Notes: generated from the sequence alone by a model not told the origin. A DNA stretch of 64,000 bases from Acidobacterium sp. (GCA_002737365.1 NSIL01000007.1:56400-120399), one strand, 5' to 3'. Shown: positions 35,720-44,491, counted from the stretch's first letter. Numbers and translations: made by a program.

Positions 35720-36721
35720 GTGGACGCCCAACTCGCGCTCGTTATCCTCGTCGTCGCTGTTGCGCTGATTTTCGACTACATCAACGGCTTCCACGACGCG
35801 GCCAACTCGATCGCCACGGTGGTCTCGACCCGCGTGCTTAAGCCGGGGCAGGCCGTGGTCTGGGCGGCATTCTTCAACTTCATCGCCGCCTTCGTCTTTG
35901 GCACGGCGGTCGCCAAGACGGTCGGTTCAGGCATGGTCGACATCACCATCGTCACCACCTCGGTGATTCTGGCCGGACTCATTGGTGCCATCGTCTGGGA
36001 CCTGGTCACCTGGTACTACGGCCTGCCAACCAGTTCGTCGCACGCCTTGATCGGCGGCTATGCCGGTGCCGCTGTCGCCAAGGTTGGCATGGTCGCGTTG
36101 ATTCCGGGTGGGTGGACCAAGACACTGACCTTCATCGTGCTGGCCCCGGGGTTCGGCTTCCTGCTTGGATTTATCTTCATGGTGGCGGTCTACTGGATCT
36201 GCCGGAACACCGCGCCGTCGAGAGTCGACCGGCACTTCCGCAAACTGCAATTGCTGTCAGCAGCGGCCTACAGCCTCGGCCACGGCGGCAATGACGCGCA
36301 GAAGACCATGGGCATCATCGCCGGCACGCTCTACGCCGGTGGCTACCTGACGGAGTTTAGGATTCCCTTCTGGGTGGTGATGGCGGCGCACGCGGCCATC
36401 TCGCTCGGCACGCTCGCCGGAGGCTGGCGCATCATTCACACGATGGGGTCGAAGATTACGCGTCTTCAACCGGTGGGTGGCTTCGCCGCCGAGACGGCCG
36501 GTGCGGTGTCACTGTTCACCGCCACTGCTCTCGGCGTGCCGGTCAGCACCACCCACACCATTACTGGCGCCATCATTGGCGTGGGTTCCGTCCGGCGCCT
36601 GTCGGCCGTTCGGTGGGGCATTGCCGGTCAGATCGTGTGGGCGTGGATTCTGACGATTCCCGCGTCAGCCGGCATCGCGGCAATCACTTTCTACCTGCTG
36701 CACTCGATCGGTGTCCCGTAA
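35720..36721 (+). CDS. pit: PiT-family inorganic phosphate transporter
   Basis: 333 residues from a GTG, with about ten membrane helices. The two PD001131-type signatures are visible, IFDYINGFHDAANSIATVVSTR near the N-terminus and SLGHGGNDAQKTMGI in the middle; the GANDxxN-like residues bind the metal-phosphate. It imports metal-phosphate by proton or sodium symport, low affinity relative to Pst. It forms an operon with the DUF47 regulator and lies under a multi-repeat Pho box, unusual for a supposedly constitutive Pit. Confidence 0.93.
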   Translation: MDAQLALVILVVAVALIFDYINGFHDAANSIATVVSTRVLKPGQAVVWAAFFNFIAAFVFGTAVAKTVGSGMVDITIVTTSVILAGLIGAIVWDLVTWYYGLPTSSSHALIGGYAGAAVAKVGMVALIPGGWTKTLTFIVLAPGFGFLLGFIFMVAVYWICRNTAPSRVDRHFRKLQLLSAAAYSLGHGGNDAQKTMGIIAGTLYAGGYLTEFRIPFWVVMAAHAAISLGTLAGGWRIIHTMGSKITRLQPVGGFAAETAGAVSLFTATALGVPVSTTHTITGAIIGVGSVRRLSAVRWGIAGQIVWAWILTIPASAGIAAITFYLLHSIGVP

Positions 36722-36730
36722 ACCGATCGC

Positions 36731-38017
36731 TTATTCGTCTGGTCCCAATGGCAAGCTGACGGTAAAGAGCGCGCCACCGGCCGCTTGGTTCTCAACCACC
36801 ACTTCACCTTCCAACACTTGAACCAGGTGCTTGACAATCGACAAGCCCAGGCCAGTGCCGCCGGGCCGCGCGCGCGACTTGTCGACGCGATAGAAGCGCT
36901 CGAAGACGCGCCCCAAATCATCGGGGGCAATGCCGTGGCCGGTGTCGGCGACGCTCAGTTGAAACCGTCCGCCCACCACCACCGCCGACACATTAATCGC
37001 TCCACCGGCAGGCGTGTAGTTGACGGCGTTCTCCACCAGGTTGCGGATGATGTCGTGCAGCTTGGCGGCGTCGGTCTGTAACGTCGCGGCCTCGGGTGAG
37101 ACGGTGCACGCAATCGTCTGCTGCTTGGCCGCGGCGGTTGGCTCGAAGTCAGCGGCGATGCCGCGCACGATCGCCGTGATGTCGCACGGGGCGACCTCGA
37201 CGATCTCCTGCCCGGCCTCGAGGCGCGCCAGCCGTAGCAGGTCCTTGACCAGGCGCTCCATGCGTTCGGCCTGCCGGTGGATGATCTCCAGGAATCGCTC
37301 GCGCGCGTCGGCATCCTCGGGATCGTCCAGCAACGCCTCTGCATAACCCTTGATGGCGGTGAGTGGCGTCCGCAGTTCGTGCGAGACATTGGCCACGAAA
37401 TCGCGGCGGATGAGGTCGGCCTTGCGCAGCTCGGTGATGTCGTGCATCACGAGCACGGCGCCGCGGCCGGCGGTGACGACCGGCGCCACCTGGGCGACCA
37501 GGGTCCTGGTGGTATCGCGCGTGACCGACAGCTCGAGCGTGCTGGTCTCGCCGCCGGCCAGTGCGCGGCCAATGTGTTCGACGATCCCCGGGTGGCGGAT
37601 CGCCTCGACGTAGGGGTGATCGATCGCGCCCTGCTCAAGTTTGAGGATGCGGCGGGCCGCGTCGTTGACCAGTTGCAGGTGTCCTTGTTCATCGACCACC
37701 AGCACGCCTTCGATCATGCTCGAGAGAATGGCCTCCATGCGGGCGCGGTCGCGCGCCAGGCTGTCGACCCGGCGGCCGAGTTCCTGCACCGCCTGGTCCA
37801 TGCCACGCGCCACGCGGCCCAGGTCATCGTCGCCATAGTCGGGGGCTGGGCGGCTGAGGTCCCCAAGGGCGTAGCGGCGCGCGACGGCCAGAATGGCGGC
37901 CACCCGCTGGTGTTCGCTCGCGGCCTGCGCCGAACGCCGCAGCGCCAGGGCGGCCAACGCCAGGGCCACTCCGGCGGACACGCCGATCAGCAAGAGAGAA
38001 GTGGTCGTCAGGGGCAT
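36731..38017 (-). CDS. phoR: PhoR-type sensor histidine kinase
   Basis: 428 residues. One N-terminal membrane helix (LLLIGVSAGVALALAALAL) is followed by a HAMP-like linker, a PAS domain (about 90-190; GVLVVDEQGHLQLVNDAARRIL) and HisKA with the phospho-acceptor His in FVANVSHELRTPLTAIKGY. The ATPase has IRNLVENAVNYTP, VADTGHGI and RPGGTGLGLSIVKHL. This PhoR-like layout fits control by PstSCAB/PhoU. Its start is coupled to phoB by a TGATG overlap. Convergent with pit, 9 bp gap. Confidence 0.92.
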   Translation of the reverse strand: MPLTTTSLLLIGVSAGVALALAALALRRSAQAASEHQRVAAILAVARRYALGDLSRPAPDYGDDDLGRVARGMDQAVQELGRRVDSLARDRARMEAILSSMIEGVLVVDEQGHLQLVNDAARRILKLEQGAIDHPYVEAIRHPGIVEHIGRALAGGETSTLELSVTRDTTRTLVAQVAPVVTAGRGAVLVMHDITELRKADLIRRDFVANVSHELRTPLTAIKGYAEALLDDPEDADARERFLEIIHRQAERMERLVKDLLRLARLEAGQEIVEVAPCDITAIVRGIAADFEPTAAAKQQTIACTVSPEAATLQTDAAKLHDIIRNLVENAVNYTPAGGAINVSAVVVGGRFQLSVADTGHGIAPDDLGRVFERFYRVDKSRARPGGTGLGLSIVKHLVQVLEGEVVVENQAAGGALFTVSLPLGPDE

Positions 38018-38721
38018 CAGGCCGGGGCCGGGTCGAGCAGCTTATAGCCGAACTGTTTGACGGTCACAATCGCGCCGGCCAGCATCGGCACTTTTTCACG
38101 CAGGCGCCGCACGTGGACGTCGACCGTGCGCGTCCCGCCGGTGTACGAATAGCCCCACACGTCCGACAGCAACAGATCGCGCGACAGCACGCGACCGCGG
38201 TGCAGCATCAAGTACTGCAGCAGCAGGAACTCCTTGGCCGTCAGCTTGACCTCATCGCCGTTGATCTTGACGAGGTGTCGGTCGACGTCCACCACGAGGC
38301 CGCCGTAGGTCAGCTTGCTGTTGCCCGGCGCCGGCCGATGCGCGCGGCGCAGCAGGGCGCGCACGCGCGCGACCACTTCGTTGGGGCTGAACGGCTTGGT
38401 GATGTAGTCGTCTGCGCCCAGTTCGAGGCCGACAATGCGGTCCGACTCTTCGGCCTTGGCCGTCAGCATGATGATCGGAATGGCCGCGGTGGTGGCGTCC
38501 GCGCGGATGGCCCGGCACACCTGCAGGCCATCAAGGCCAGGCAGCATTAAGTCGAGCAGCACCAGGTCCGGCGGCTCGCGCTTGATCTGGGGCATGACGT
38601 CCCGGCCCGAGGTGATCACCGTGGCCGTGAAGCCCGCTTTGCGCAGGTAATGCTCGAGCAGGTTCCCGATGTCCGGGTCATCCTCGGCGACCAGGATGCG
38701 AGTGGGAGGGCGCGCGGACAT
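38017..38721 (-). CDS. phoB: PhoB-type response regulator
   Basis: 234 residues. The receiver has ILVAEDDPDI, LDLMLPG with the phospho-acceptor Asp, and DDYITKPFSP; the DNA-binding wing has LTAKEFLLLQYLMLHRGRVLSR and VDVHVRRLREKVP. It is followed immediately by phoR. Together they should drive phosphate-starvation genes by binding 11-bp-spaced repeats such as those listed at 21, 35 and perhaps 16 kb. The other OmpR-type regulator of the window (20.4 kb) is less likely to be PhoB because it lacks a kinase partner. Confidence 0.9.
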   Translation of the reverse strand: MSARPPTRILVAEDDPDIGNLLEHYLRKAGFTATVITSGRDVMPQIKREPPDLVLLDLMLPGLDGLQVCRAIRADATTAAIPIIMLTAKAEESDRIVGLELGADDYITKPFSPNEVVARVRALLRRAHRPAPGNSKLTYGGLVVDVDRHLVKINGDEVKLTAKEFLLLQYLMLHRGRVLSRDLLLSDVWGYSYTGGTRTVDVHVRRLREKVPMLAGAIVTVKQFGYKLLDPAPA

Positions 38722-38735
38722 GACGACCGAATCTT

Positions 38736-38793
38736 AGCAGGTGCCCTCGGACAAAGGTGCTATAGGTGCTAGGGTGCCGAAGGTGCCGAGGTG
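38736..38793. repeat. Degenerate AGGTGC tandem array
   Basis: AGGTGC or GGGTGC recurs about six times with 8-9-base steps (for example aaggtgc, tataggtgc, tagggtgc, cgaaggtgc) between phoB and the next gene. It resembles the period-7 arrays found elsewhere in the window. A similar GCACCTGTC array lies in the SpoIID-fusion gene near 55690. Confidence 0.5.
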
Positions 38794-38815
38794 GGGTATC
38801 GTGAGGAAGAAGATT

Positions 38816-39361
38816 ATGGCTAATCTGCGGTTGTCAGTTTTATCCCTGCTGGTCGTGGGCGCGCTTCACGCCGAGGTCGCGGCGCAATCGCCGCCGGCCA
38901 CGACCGGCGCGACCCGTGCCGACACCATGCATCTCACCTTGCGCACGTTCATCGATGAGGCACGCGTGGCCGCACCCAACCAGGTGTCGTTGGCATTCGA
39001 CATCACGCCGAAGAAGCTGATGCACGTCTACGCGCCCGGCAAGCACGACTACCAGGTGATTGCCGTGAAGCTCGATGCGCAGCCGTGGTTCCGCGTCTCG
39101 CCCACGACCTATCCGCCGTCGGAGATCTATCACTTTAAGGAACTCGACGAGAAGGTGGAGACCTACGGCAAGCCGTTCACGCTGGTGCAACAGGTCATCA
39201 TCCTGGCGACGCCCGAGGCGAAGACGTTGCTGGCGGCCTCGCCGACCGTGACGATCTCGGGTCGCCTTGAGTACCAGGCCTGCGACGACCGGGTCTGCTA
39301 CGCACCCACGAAGGTGCCAGTGCGCTTCACCCTGAACGTGACAGACCTCGCCCAGAACTAG
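38816..39361 (+). CDS. Exported DsbD-N-terminal-like domain protein
   Basis: 181 residues from the ATG at 38816, just after GAGGAAGAAG; an upstream frame is not supported. A signal peptide (LRLSVLSLLVVGALHAEVAAQ) is followed by one immunoglobulin-like domain of the DsbD alpha type, with the family end motif LEYQACDDRVCYAPTKVPVRF, where the two Cys are the redox pair. DsbD alpha passes electrons to periplasmic thiol proteins, but no membrane or thioredoxin domain is fused here. It may serve in cytochrome or copper assembly. It is followed 38 bp later by a hypothetical exported protein. Confidence 0.75.
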   Translation: MANLRLSVLSLLVVGALHAEVAAQSPPATTGATRADTMHLTLRTFIDEARVAAPNQVSLAFDITPKKLMHVYAPGKHDYQVIAVKLDAQPWFRVSPTTYPPSEIYHFKELDEKVETYGKPFTLVQQVIILATPEAKTLLAASPTVTISGRLEYQACDDRVCYAPTKVPVRFTLNVTDLAQN

Positions 39362-39399
39362 CTGGCATTCGGTCACGACGTGGGTATAATCCCCGCGTT

Positions 39400-40290
39400 G
39401 TGGCTTCTCGTCCCAGCTCAGCCGTCCTGACCCTTTCCGCACTGGTGTGGTGTGCGGCGACCGTCGCCGCGCGGCAGCCGGTGGCCGTGCCCGACCTCGC
39501 CGAGGTACTTCAGCGCGTCGGCGAGCGGGTCGAGCAATACTTCGCGCGCGCCCAAAGCATTGTCTGCGTCGAGATCGTCGGCCTGATGCCGGTGGACACC
39601 GGCGGCTTCGTTCGCGGCCGCACCGTCGAATCGGAATTGCGCTTGTCGTGGGAGCCCACCGACCAGAATCCTGTCCCGATTGAGGCGCGCACGTTGCGCC
39701 AGGTGACCAAGGTCAACGGCCACGCCCCGCGCAAGGACGATCACGACAACTGCACGTCGCCTGAGCAGAACAGCTCCGAGGTCCAGCCGTTATCACTGTT
39801 GCTGCCGCAGCAACGTCACGAGTATTCGTTCAAGCTCGCGGGCGCCGCCCGCGTCGACAACCGCGCCGCCATCCTGGTCGACTACCGCATGGTCGACAAG
39901 CCGTCGGTCAAATCGACGCTGGTCAACGACAATGAGGATTGCGTCAGCTTCGCGCTGGATGGCGGCATGCGCGGCCGCGTCTGGATCGATGCCGAGACGT
40001 TCGACGTGTTGCGAATGGACCAGAGGCTGATTGGCCTGATCGACATCCCGCTGCCGCGCAAGACCGCCAATCGCTCGCGGTGGGGCTCGTGGACGATGGA
40101 GCGGTGGGACACCTCGATCCGGTTTAAGCCCGTGACGTTCCAGGATCCGCCCGAGACGCTGGTGCTGCCGGCTTCCTCGACCTCGTTCCGCATCACCCGT
40201 GGCGCTGGCCACCCGCGCCTGCGAACCAGCACCCAATACTCGAGCTACCGCCGCTTCATCACCGCCGGCCGCATCGTCACACCGCAGTAA
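39400..40290 (+). CDS. Exported hypothetical protein
   Basis: 296 residues from the GTG at 39400. A signal peptide ends near TVAARQP. The remainder is mainly beta, with HEYSFKLAGAARVDN and RVWIDAETFDVLRMDQRLIG, which resembles LolA/outer-membrane lipoprotein-sorting folds, but I cannot confirm this. Similar proteins are common as unnamed exported proteins in acidobacteria. It lies after the DsbD-N-like gene on the same strand. Confidence 0.55.
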   Translation: MASRPSSAVLTLSALVWCAATVAARQPVAVPDLAEVLQRVGERVEQYFARAQSIVCVEIVGLMPVDTGGFVRGRTVESELRLSWEPTDQNPVPIEARTLRQVTKVNGHAPRKDDHDNCTSPEQNSSEVQPLSLLLPQQRHEYSFKLAGAARVDNRAAILVDYRMVDKPSVKSTLVNDNEDCVSFALDGGMRGRVWIDAETFDVLRMDQRLIGLIDIPLPRKTANRSRWGSWTMERWDTSIRFKPVTFQDPPETLVLPASSTSFRITRGAGHPRLRTSTQYSSYRRFITAGRIVTPQ

Positions 40291-40434
40291 ATACCGGCTG
40301 AATTCGCTTGACAGCCTTGCCAGGCCAGATTGTTTTGGTCACTCAAGGTACTGGTTTAGATAAACGAGCTGATTAAGTTTGTTCACTGGAAGTTCGGCCT
40401 TCGGGCTTCGCGCTATGGCGGACCAGCATGGCTC

Positions 40435-41003
40435 GTGGCCCTGCTGCTCGGCGCCCGACCCGTCAGCGCACAGACGCCGGCCCCACCCCGTGAGGGCATC
40501 CCCACGCTGTCTGGCGACATGTTTGTCGTCCCCACCACCTGGCGCGACACGGGAGCCGGCTCGCCATCGAGACGCCCACTGTCGGCGTGTCGTCGCTCGA
40601 CGCGCGCTACCGCCGCGGCCGCCACGAACGGCGCGGGCAATGGCCGATGGTCAACATCGGCGCCGCCGCGGACCTCAACCGTGCGCTGCAGTCGCAGTCG
40701 GGCAACAGCCCCAGCATTGCCAGCCGGTTGATGGGCGCCGATGCGGAGGCGGCCACGCGCGTGAGTCCGAATGCGTGGGCTCAGGAGATCGTCGGGTTCG
40801 GCCGCTACGAGCTGTTCGACACGCAGAACAAGATGCCCAGCGGCGACCTGCCCCTACAGGAGTTTCAGCGATCGGCGTGGGTGGTCGGCACGACCTACTA
40901 TCCGGATCCCGATGTCGCCTTCAAGTTCGATGTCGTGCACCAGCGCAACAAGAGCAGCGTGGTCAAGGCGTCGTGGCAAATCAACGCCGGTGTGGGGTGG
41001 TAG
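40435..41003 (+). pseudogene. Outer-membrane porin remnant, frameshifted
   Basis: A signal-like start (VALLLGARPVSAQTPAPP) in one frame changes frame near 40545-40560. The second frame then reads RLAIETPTVGVSSLDARYRRGR and continues to 41003 with porin features: VGFGRYELFDTQNKMPSGDLPLQEF, then AFKFDVVHQRNKSSVVKASWQINAGVGW, the usual C-terminal strand region of outer-membrane porins. The total is only about 190 codons, far shorter than a porin barrel, so an internal deletion is also likely. The CuA-cupredoxin remnant follows directly. Confidence 0.55.
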
Positions 41004-41024
41004 TTCTAGCCATGCCGTCAGCTC

Positions 41025-41177
41025 GGCTCGTATTGGCCGAAGGTCATCAAGGTCTCTGCTGAACGCTTCGCGTTCACGCCATCCGAGGTCACCGTCGAGA
41101 AGGGCACGGTGATCGAGTGCTCGCGTCCCTGCGGCGCCGGCCATACCGCCATGCGGGCGGCGCTGATCGTCAAATGA
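41025..41177 (+). pseudogene. CuA-type cupredoxin (COX2-like) remnant
   Basis: No start codon is present. The frame reads YWPKVIKVSAERFAFTPSEV and VTVEKGTVIE, the opening strands of a cytochrome-oxidase-subunit-II-like cupredoxin. It jumps straight to CSRPCGAGHTAMRAALIVK. The motif CxxxCxxxHxxM is the CuA site. The central part of the domain (about 60 residues) is missing, so an in-frame deletion destroyed it. With the adjacent porin remnant it appears to be the scar of a lost electron-transfer gene cluster. Confidence 0.6.
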
Positions 41178-41187
41178 AGGCTCGCTT

Positions 41188-41304
41188 TAGCCACCGAGGA
41201 CTCGGAGGACACCGAGATACACTTTTAAAATGCACGAGAGCCGCGATCGAGCCTGATCACATTTAAAAGGAATTAACTCTGTGTTCCCTGTGTCCTCTGT
41301 GGCA
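41188..41304. repeat. 117-bp imperfect palindrome (MITE/REP-like)
   Basis: The left arm TAGCCACCGAGGACTCGGAG... (41188-41218) is complementary to the right arm CTCTGTGTTCCCTGTGTCC... (41277-41303). Inside, CTTTTAAAATG (41222) and CATTTAAAAG (41260) form a second inverted pair. The right-end sequence GTCCTCTGTGGC also occurs at the 5' end of dnaE2 (46952-46963). No ORF is encoded. It looks like a non-autonomous mobile palindrome. Confidence 0.6.
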
Positions 41305-41328
41305 ATATTCTTCCATCCGGAGGGGACC

Positions 41329-42480
41329 ATGTACCGTCGTTTCATTGGCGCCGTCGTCACTATCGTGCTCGGATGTTTCCTTGTCCCCGTGATGGGGCAG
41401 GCGCCGGCAAAGCCAGCCCCGGTCACTAAGCCAGCGCCGGCGCCCGCCGCAAAGCCCAAGGCGTGGTTCGTACCGCGGACCGCGGACGGTAAGCCCGATC
41501 TGCAGGGCAACTGGACCAACGAAACCCAAACCCCGCTCGAGCGCATGGGCGGCGGTGGCACCACGCTGACCGACCAGCAGGCGACCGCGATTGAAGATCG
41601 CGCGCAACTGGTGGAAGAGATCCGCGACCAGCCGAGCGACCCCAATCGCGCGGCGCCGCCCAAGGGTGGCGGCAGCGGTGGGTTTTCGGCGCCTGGTCAG
41701 AAGTCGTTCATCGAACAGATTTCCGAAGCCGCCGGCGGAGCGGTGGGCGGTTACAACGGGTTCTGGCTTGATCCCGGCCTGAGCGTCATTCGCATCGACG
41801 GCGTCGCGCGTAGCTCGATCATCATCGACCCGCCCAACGGCCGCCTGCCGGCCTTGACCGATGCCGGCAAGAAACGGCTGGCGGAAATTGGTGCTCGCGC
41901 CAGGAAGTTTGGCGAGTTCGATCATCCCGAGATGCGGCCGCTGGCCGATCGTTGCCTGCTGTCGTTCGGCTCGAACGCCGGGCCGCCGATGCTGCCGAAC
42001 TACTTCTACAACAACAACTACACGATCGTGCAGACCAAGGATCACGTCATGATCCTGACCGAGATGAATCATGACGCGCGGGTCATCCGCATTGGGGCCC
42101 AGGCGCACGGCCCGGCGAATCTGCAGCCGTGGTTTGGCGACTCGATTGGCCGCTGGGAAGGCGACACCCTGGTCGTCGAGACCACCAACATCAATCCCAT
42201 GCAGTTGGATCAGGCCAGCATTCTGTGGGCCTACCGCGGCGCCTCGGAGAGCCTGACGGTCACCGAACGCTTCACCCGCACCGGGCCCGATACCATCAAG
42301 TACCGGTTCACGATGGACGATCCCTCGACCTACAACGCGCCGTTCACCGGCGAGTTGCCGTTTAACCGTATTGACGAGATGGTCTACGAGTACGCCTGCC
42401 ACGAGGGCAACCACGCCATGACCAACATCTTGTCGGGGGAGCGATCGAAGGAACGCAGCGCCGCGACGAAGCCGCAGTAG
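41329..42480 (+). CDS. Exported protein of the acidobacterial 'PDLQGNW' family
   Basis: 383 residues from the ATG at 41329, which follows GGAGGGG. A signal peptide (cleavage near VMGQ-APAK) is followed by an Ala/Pro/Lys linker and then WFVPRTADGKPDLQGNWTN, a motif seen in a large paralogous group of secreted acidobacterial proteins. Later there are DRCLLSFGSNAGPPMLP, DSIGRWEGDTLVVETTN and SESLTVTERFTR, which are mostly beta. Function is unknown. The gene is preceded by the 117-bp palindrome and convergent with greB. Confidence 0.65.
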   Translation: MYRRFIGAVVTIVLGCFLVPVMGQAPAKPAPVTKPAPAPAAKPKAWFVPRTADGKPDLQGNWTNETQTPLERMGGGGTTLTDQQATAIEDRAQLVEEIRDQPSDPNRAAPPKGGGSGGFSAPGQKSFIEQISEAAGGAVGGYNGFWLDPGLSVIRIDGVARSSIIIDPPNGRLPALTDAGKKRLAEIGARARKFGEFDHPEMRPLADRCLLSFGSNAGPPMLPNYFYNNNYTIVQTKDHVMILTEMNHDARVIRIGAQAHGPANLQPWFGDSIGRWEGDTLVVETTNINPMQLDQASILWAYRGASESLTVTERFTRTGPDTIKYRFTMDDPSTYNAPFTGELPFNRIDEMVYEYACHEGNHAMTNILSGERSKERSAATKPQ

Positions 42481-42486
42481 TGACGC

Positions 42487-43092
42487 TTAGCCGTCGGCGT
42501 CGGGACGCGCCTTCGGCGCCGACTCGGCGCCTGGCGGAATCCTGAACGGCGCCACCGAAATGCGCTCGTAGCGCACCTCGAGGATTTCCAGTTTTTCGGT
42601 GCCGCTCGGCGCGCGCAGCACGACCTGATCGCCAGGTCCCGCCTTCATCAACGTTCGCGCGAGCGGTGACACCCAACTGATGTGATTGCGATCGAGGTTG
42701 ACCTCGTCTGCACCGACGATGGATACCTCGCGTTCGGTGCCGTCGGCGGTGGCATAGCGCACTGTCGCGCCGAAGAAGGCGCGGGTTGCCGCCTTGCCAG
42801 GCCTTGGCGCTTCCGGATCCACGACTTCGGCGGCGTCGATGCGCTTGGTGAGAAAACGAATCCTGCCATCGATCTGGCGCAGCCGCCGTTTTCCGTATTG
42901 ATAGTCCGCGTTCTCGCTGCGATCGCCGTTGCTGGCGGCCCACGTCACCACCTTGGTCACCGCCGGTCGTTCCCTAGTGAGCAGGAAGTGGTGCTCGTCC
43001 TTGAGGCGCTGCAGGCCGCTTGGCGTGATGTAGTTCTTGATCCTGACGCCCGGCGTGTCGTGCTCGGGAGTTCTCCTGGACGCTTTGCTCAT
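42487..43092 (-). CDS. greB: Transcription elongation factor GreB
   Basis: 201 residues from the ATG at 43092; a longer open frame extends into the MFS gene but is not homologous. The N-terminal coiled coil has the NYITPSGLQRLKDEHHFLL start and ends with NADYQYGKRRLRQID (NADYxxGK is typical of GreB). The C-terminal FKBP-like domain has TVRYATADGTEREVSIVGADEV and HISWVSPLARTLM. It rescues backtracked RNA polymerase by stimulating transcript cleavage. It lies 5 bp downstream of the MFS exporter. Confidence 0.92.
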   Translation of the reverse strand: MSKASRRTPEHDTPGVRIKNYITPSGLQRLKDEHHFLLTRERPAVTKVVTWAASNGDRSENADYQYGKRRLRQIDGRIRFLTKRIDAAEVVDPEAPRPGKAATRAFFGATVRYATADGTEREVSIVGADEVNLDRNHISWVSPLARTLMKAGPGDQVVLRAPSGTEKLEILEVRYERISVAPFRIPPGAESAPKARPDADG

Positions 43093-43097
43093 GCGGT

Positions 43098-44342
43098 TCA
43101 GAGGTCTTTCAACCCGTGCCCGCGGATCAGAAAGAAAATCGCAACCGAGGCCAGCACCAGGCCGTTGACCATGATCACCGTCGGCGCCGAACCGACTTGC
43201 GTCACCAGCCAGCCGCTGGCCAGGCCGCCGAGCGGCGAGCCGCCGCGAAACGCCACCATGTAGATGCTGACGACGCGGCCGCGCATTTCGGCGGGGGCGA
43301 GCAGTTGCGCGAGCGAGGTGGTGAGCGAGAAGCACATCACCAGCAACGCACCGGCAATGAACAGGATCGCCGCACTCAGTAGCGGCGTCCGCGACAGCGA
43401 AAAGGCCGCCATCGCAAAGCCGAACGACCCGAGCGACACCAGCAGCACCCGGCTAATGTGGCGGTGCTTGCCGAGCCACGCCACGATCAGCGCGCCCGTC
43501 ACCGCACCGGCGCCCGAGCAGGTCATCAGCCACGAGTAGAAACCCACGTCCTGGTTGAACACGTTCTTGGTGATGACCGGGAGGAACGTCAGCAGCGGCA
43601 GGCCGAGAAATGCGCCGGTGAAGCCGAGCGCGGTGACGATCTTCAGGTTGCGCGAATCGCGCACGTAGCGAAGCCCGTCCTTCATCTGCGCCATCATGTT
43701 GGTGGTGGCGGTCGGCGGCACGTGGACGTTACGTAGCGCGAGGATGGCCGCAATCACGAACAGAAACGAGACCCCGTTCAGGCCGAAGCACGCCACCATG
43801 CCGAAGGCGGCGAGCGCGGTGCCGGCGACGATCGGTCCGATCACGCGTGCGAGGTTGAACTGGATTGAGTTGAGCGCGATGGCATTGGGCAGGTGGTCCT
43901 TGCCGACCAGTGTCGGAATCAGCGACTGGTAGGCGGGCCCGCCAAAAGCCTGCGCACAGCCCGAGATGAACGACAGCGTCAGGATCATCCAGATCTGGAT
44001 GGTCTCGGTGTAGACCAGCGCGGCCAGGATGAACGCCACGGCCATCTGCGTGACCTGCGAGGTCAGCATCATGTGGCGGCGATCGCGGCGATCGGCGACC
44101 ACGCCGCCAATCAGCGTGAACAGCAGGATCGGGACCTCGCCGACGAAGGCGTCGAGGCCGACGTAGAACGCCGACGCCGATCCGGTCATGGTCACGATCA
44201 ACCACGCCTGCGCGATCTTTTGCATCCACGTGCCGATGCTCGACGTCAGCGCGCCCAACCACAAGAGCCGGAAGTTGCGATGCGTGAGTGCCACCGCAAT
44301 GCGCAATGCGGCTTGGTTCAATCTGTTTTGCAAGAGCTTCAA
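43098..44342 (-). CDS. MFS exporter, enterobactin-exporter (MFS_3) type
   Basis: 414 residues with about 12 membrane helices. The MFS loop GGVVADRRDRRHMM between helices 2 and 3, the LNSIQFNLARVIGPIVAG segment and the C-terminal half with FSLTTSLAQLLAPAEMRGRVVSIYMVAFRGGSPLGGLASG are typical of the MFS_3/EntS group. A substrate is not identifiable; siderophore or drug efflux is common. It is upstream of greB in a two-gene transcript. The sequence beyond its start holds gene remnants. Confidence 0.88.
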   Translation of the reverse strand: MKLLQNRLNQAALRIAVALTHRNFRLLWLGALTSSIGTWMQKIAQAWLIVTMTGSASAFYVGLDAFVGEVPILLFTLIGGVVADRRDRRHMMLTSQVTQMAVAFILAALVYTETIQIWMILTLSFISGCAQAFGGPAYQSLIPTLVGKDHLPNAIALNSIQFNLARVIGPIVAGTALAAFGMVACFGLNGVSFLFVIAAILALRNVHVPPTATTNMMAQMKDGLRYVRDSRNLKIVTALGFTGAFLGLPLLTFLPVITKNVFNQDVGFYSWLMTCSGAGAVTGALIVAWLGKHRHISRVLLVSLGSFGFAMAAFSLSRTPLLSAAILFIAGALLVMCFSLTTSLAQLLAPAEMRGRVVSIYMVAFRGGSPLGGLASGWLVTQVGSAPTVIMVNGLVLASVAIFFLIRGHGLKDL

Positions 44343-44371
44343 TTTTATGCGATTTGGGTATGCTGGGCCGC

Positions 44372-44491
44372 ATGAAGAACCTTGACCAGACCAGGCAGGT
44401 GACGTCGCTCGAACTGACCGAGATGTACCTGGCGCGGTTACATCGCGACAACCCGCTGCTGAACAACGTGGTCACGTTCCTCGATGACTAC
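44372..44491 (+). pseudogene. Amidase N-terminal remnant
   Basis: About 40 codons from the ATG at 44372. TSLELTEMYLARLHRDNPLL and NNVVTFLDD match the N-terminal helix of amidase-signature enzymes (the 'S/V-x-E-L-T-x-x-Y-L-x-R' region). The amidase Ser-Ser-Lys triad is absent, because the frame runs into an unrelated antisense fragment at about 44490. Only the start of the gene survives. Confidence 0.55.

Noticed and set aside
40309..40337. TTGACA at 40309 as the porin promoter
   Set aside because: The hexamer 17 bp downstream is TGTTTT, a poor -10, and the gene is decayed; support is too weak.
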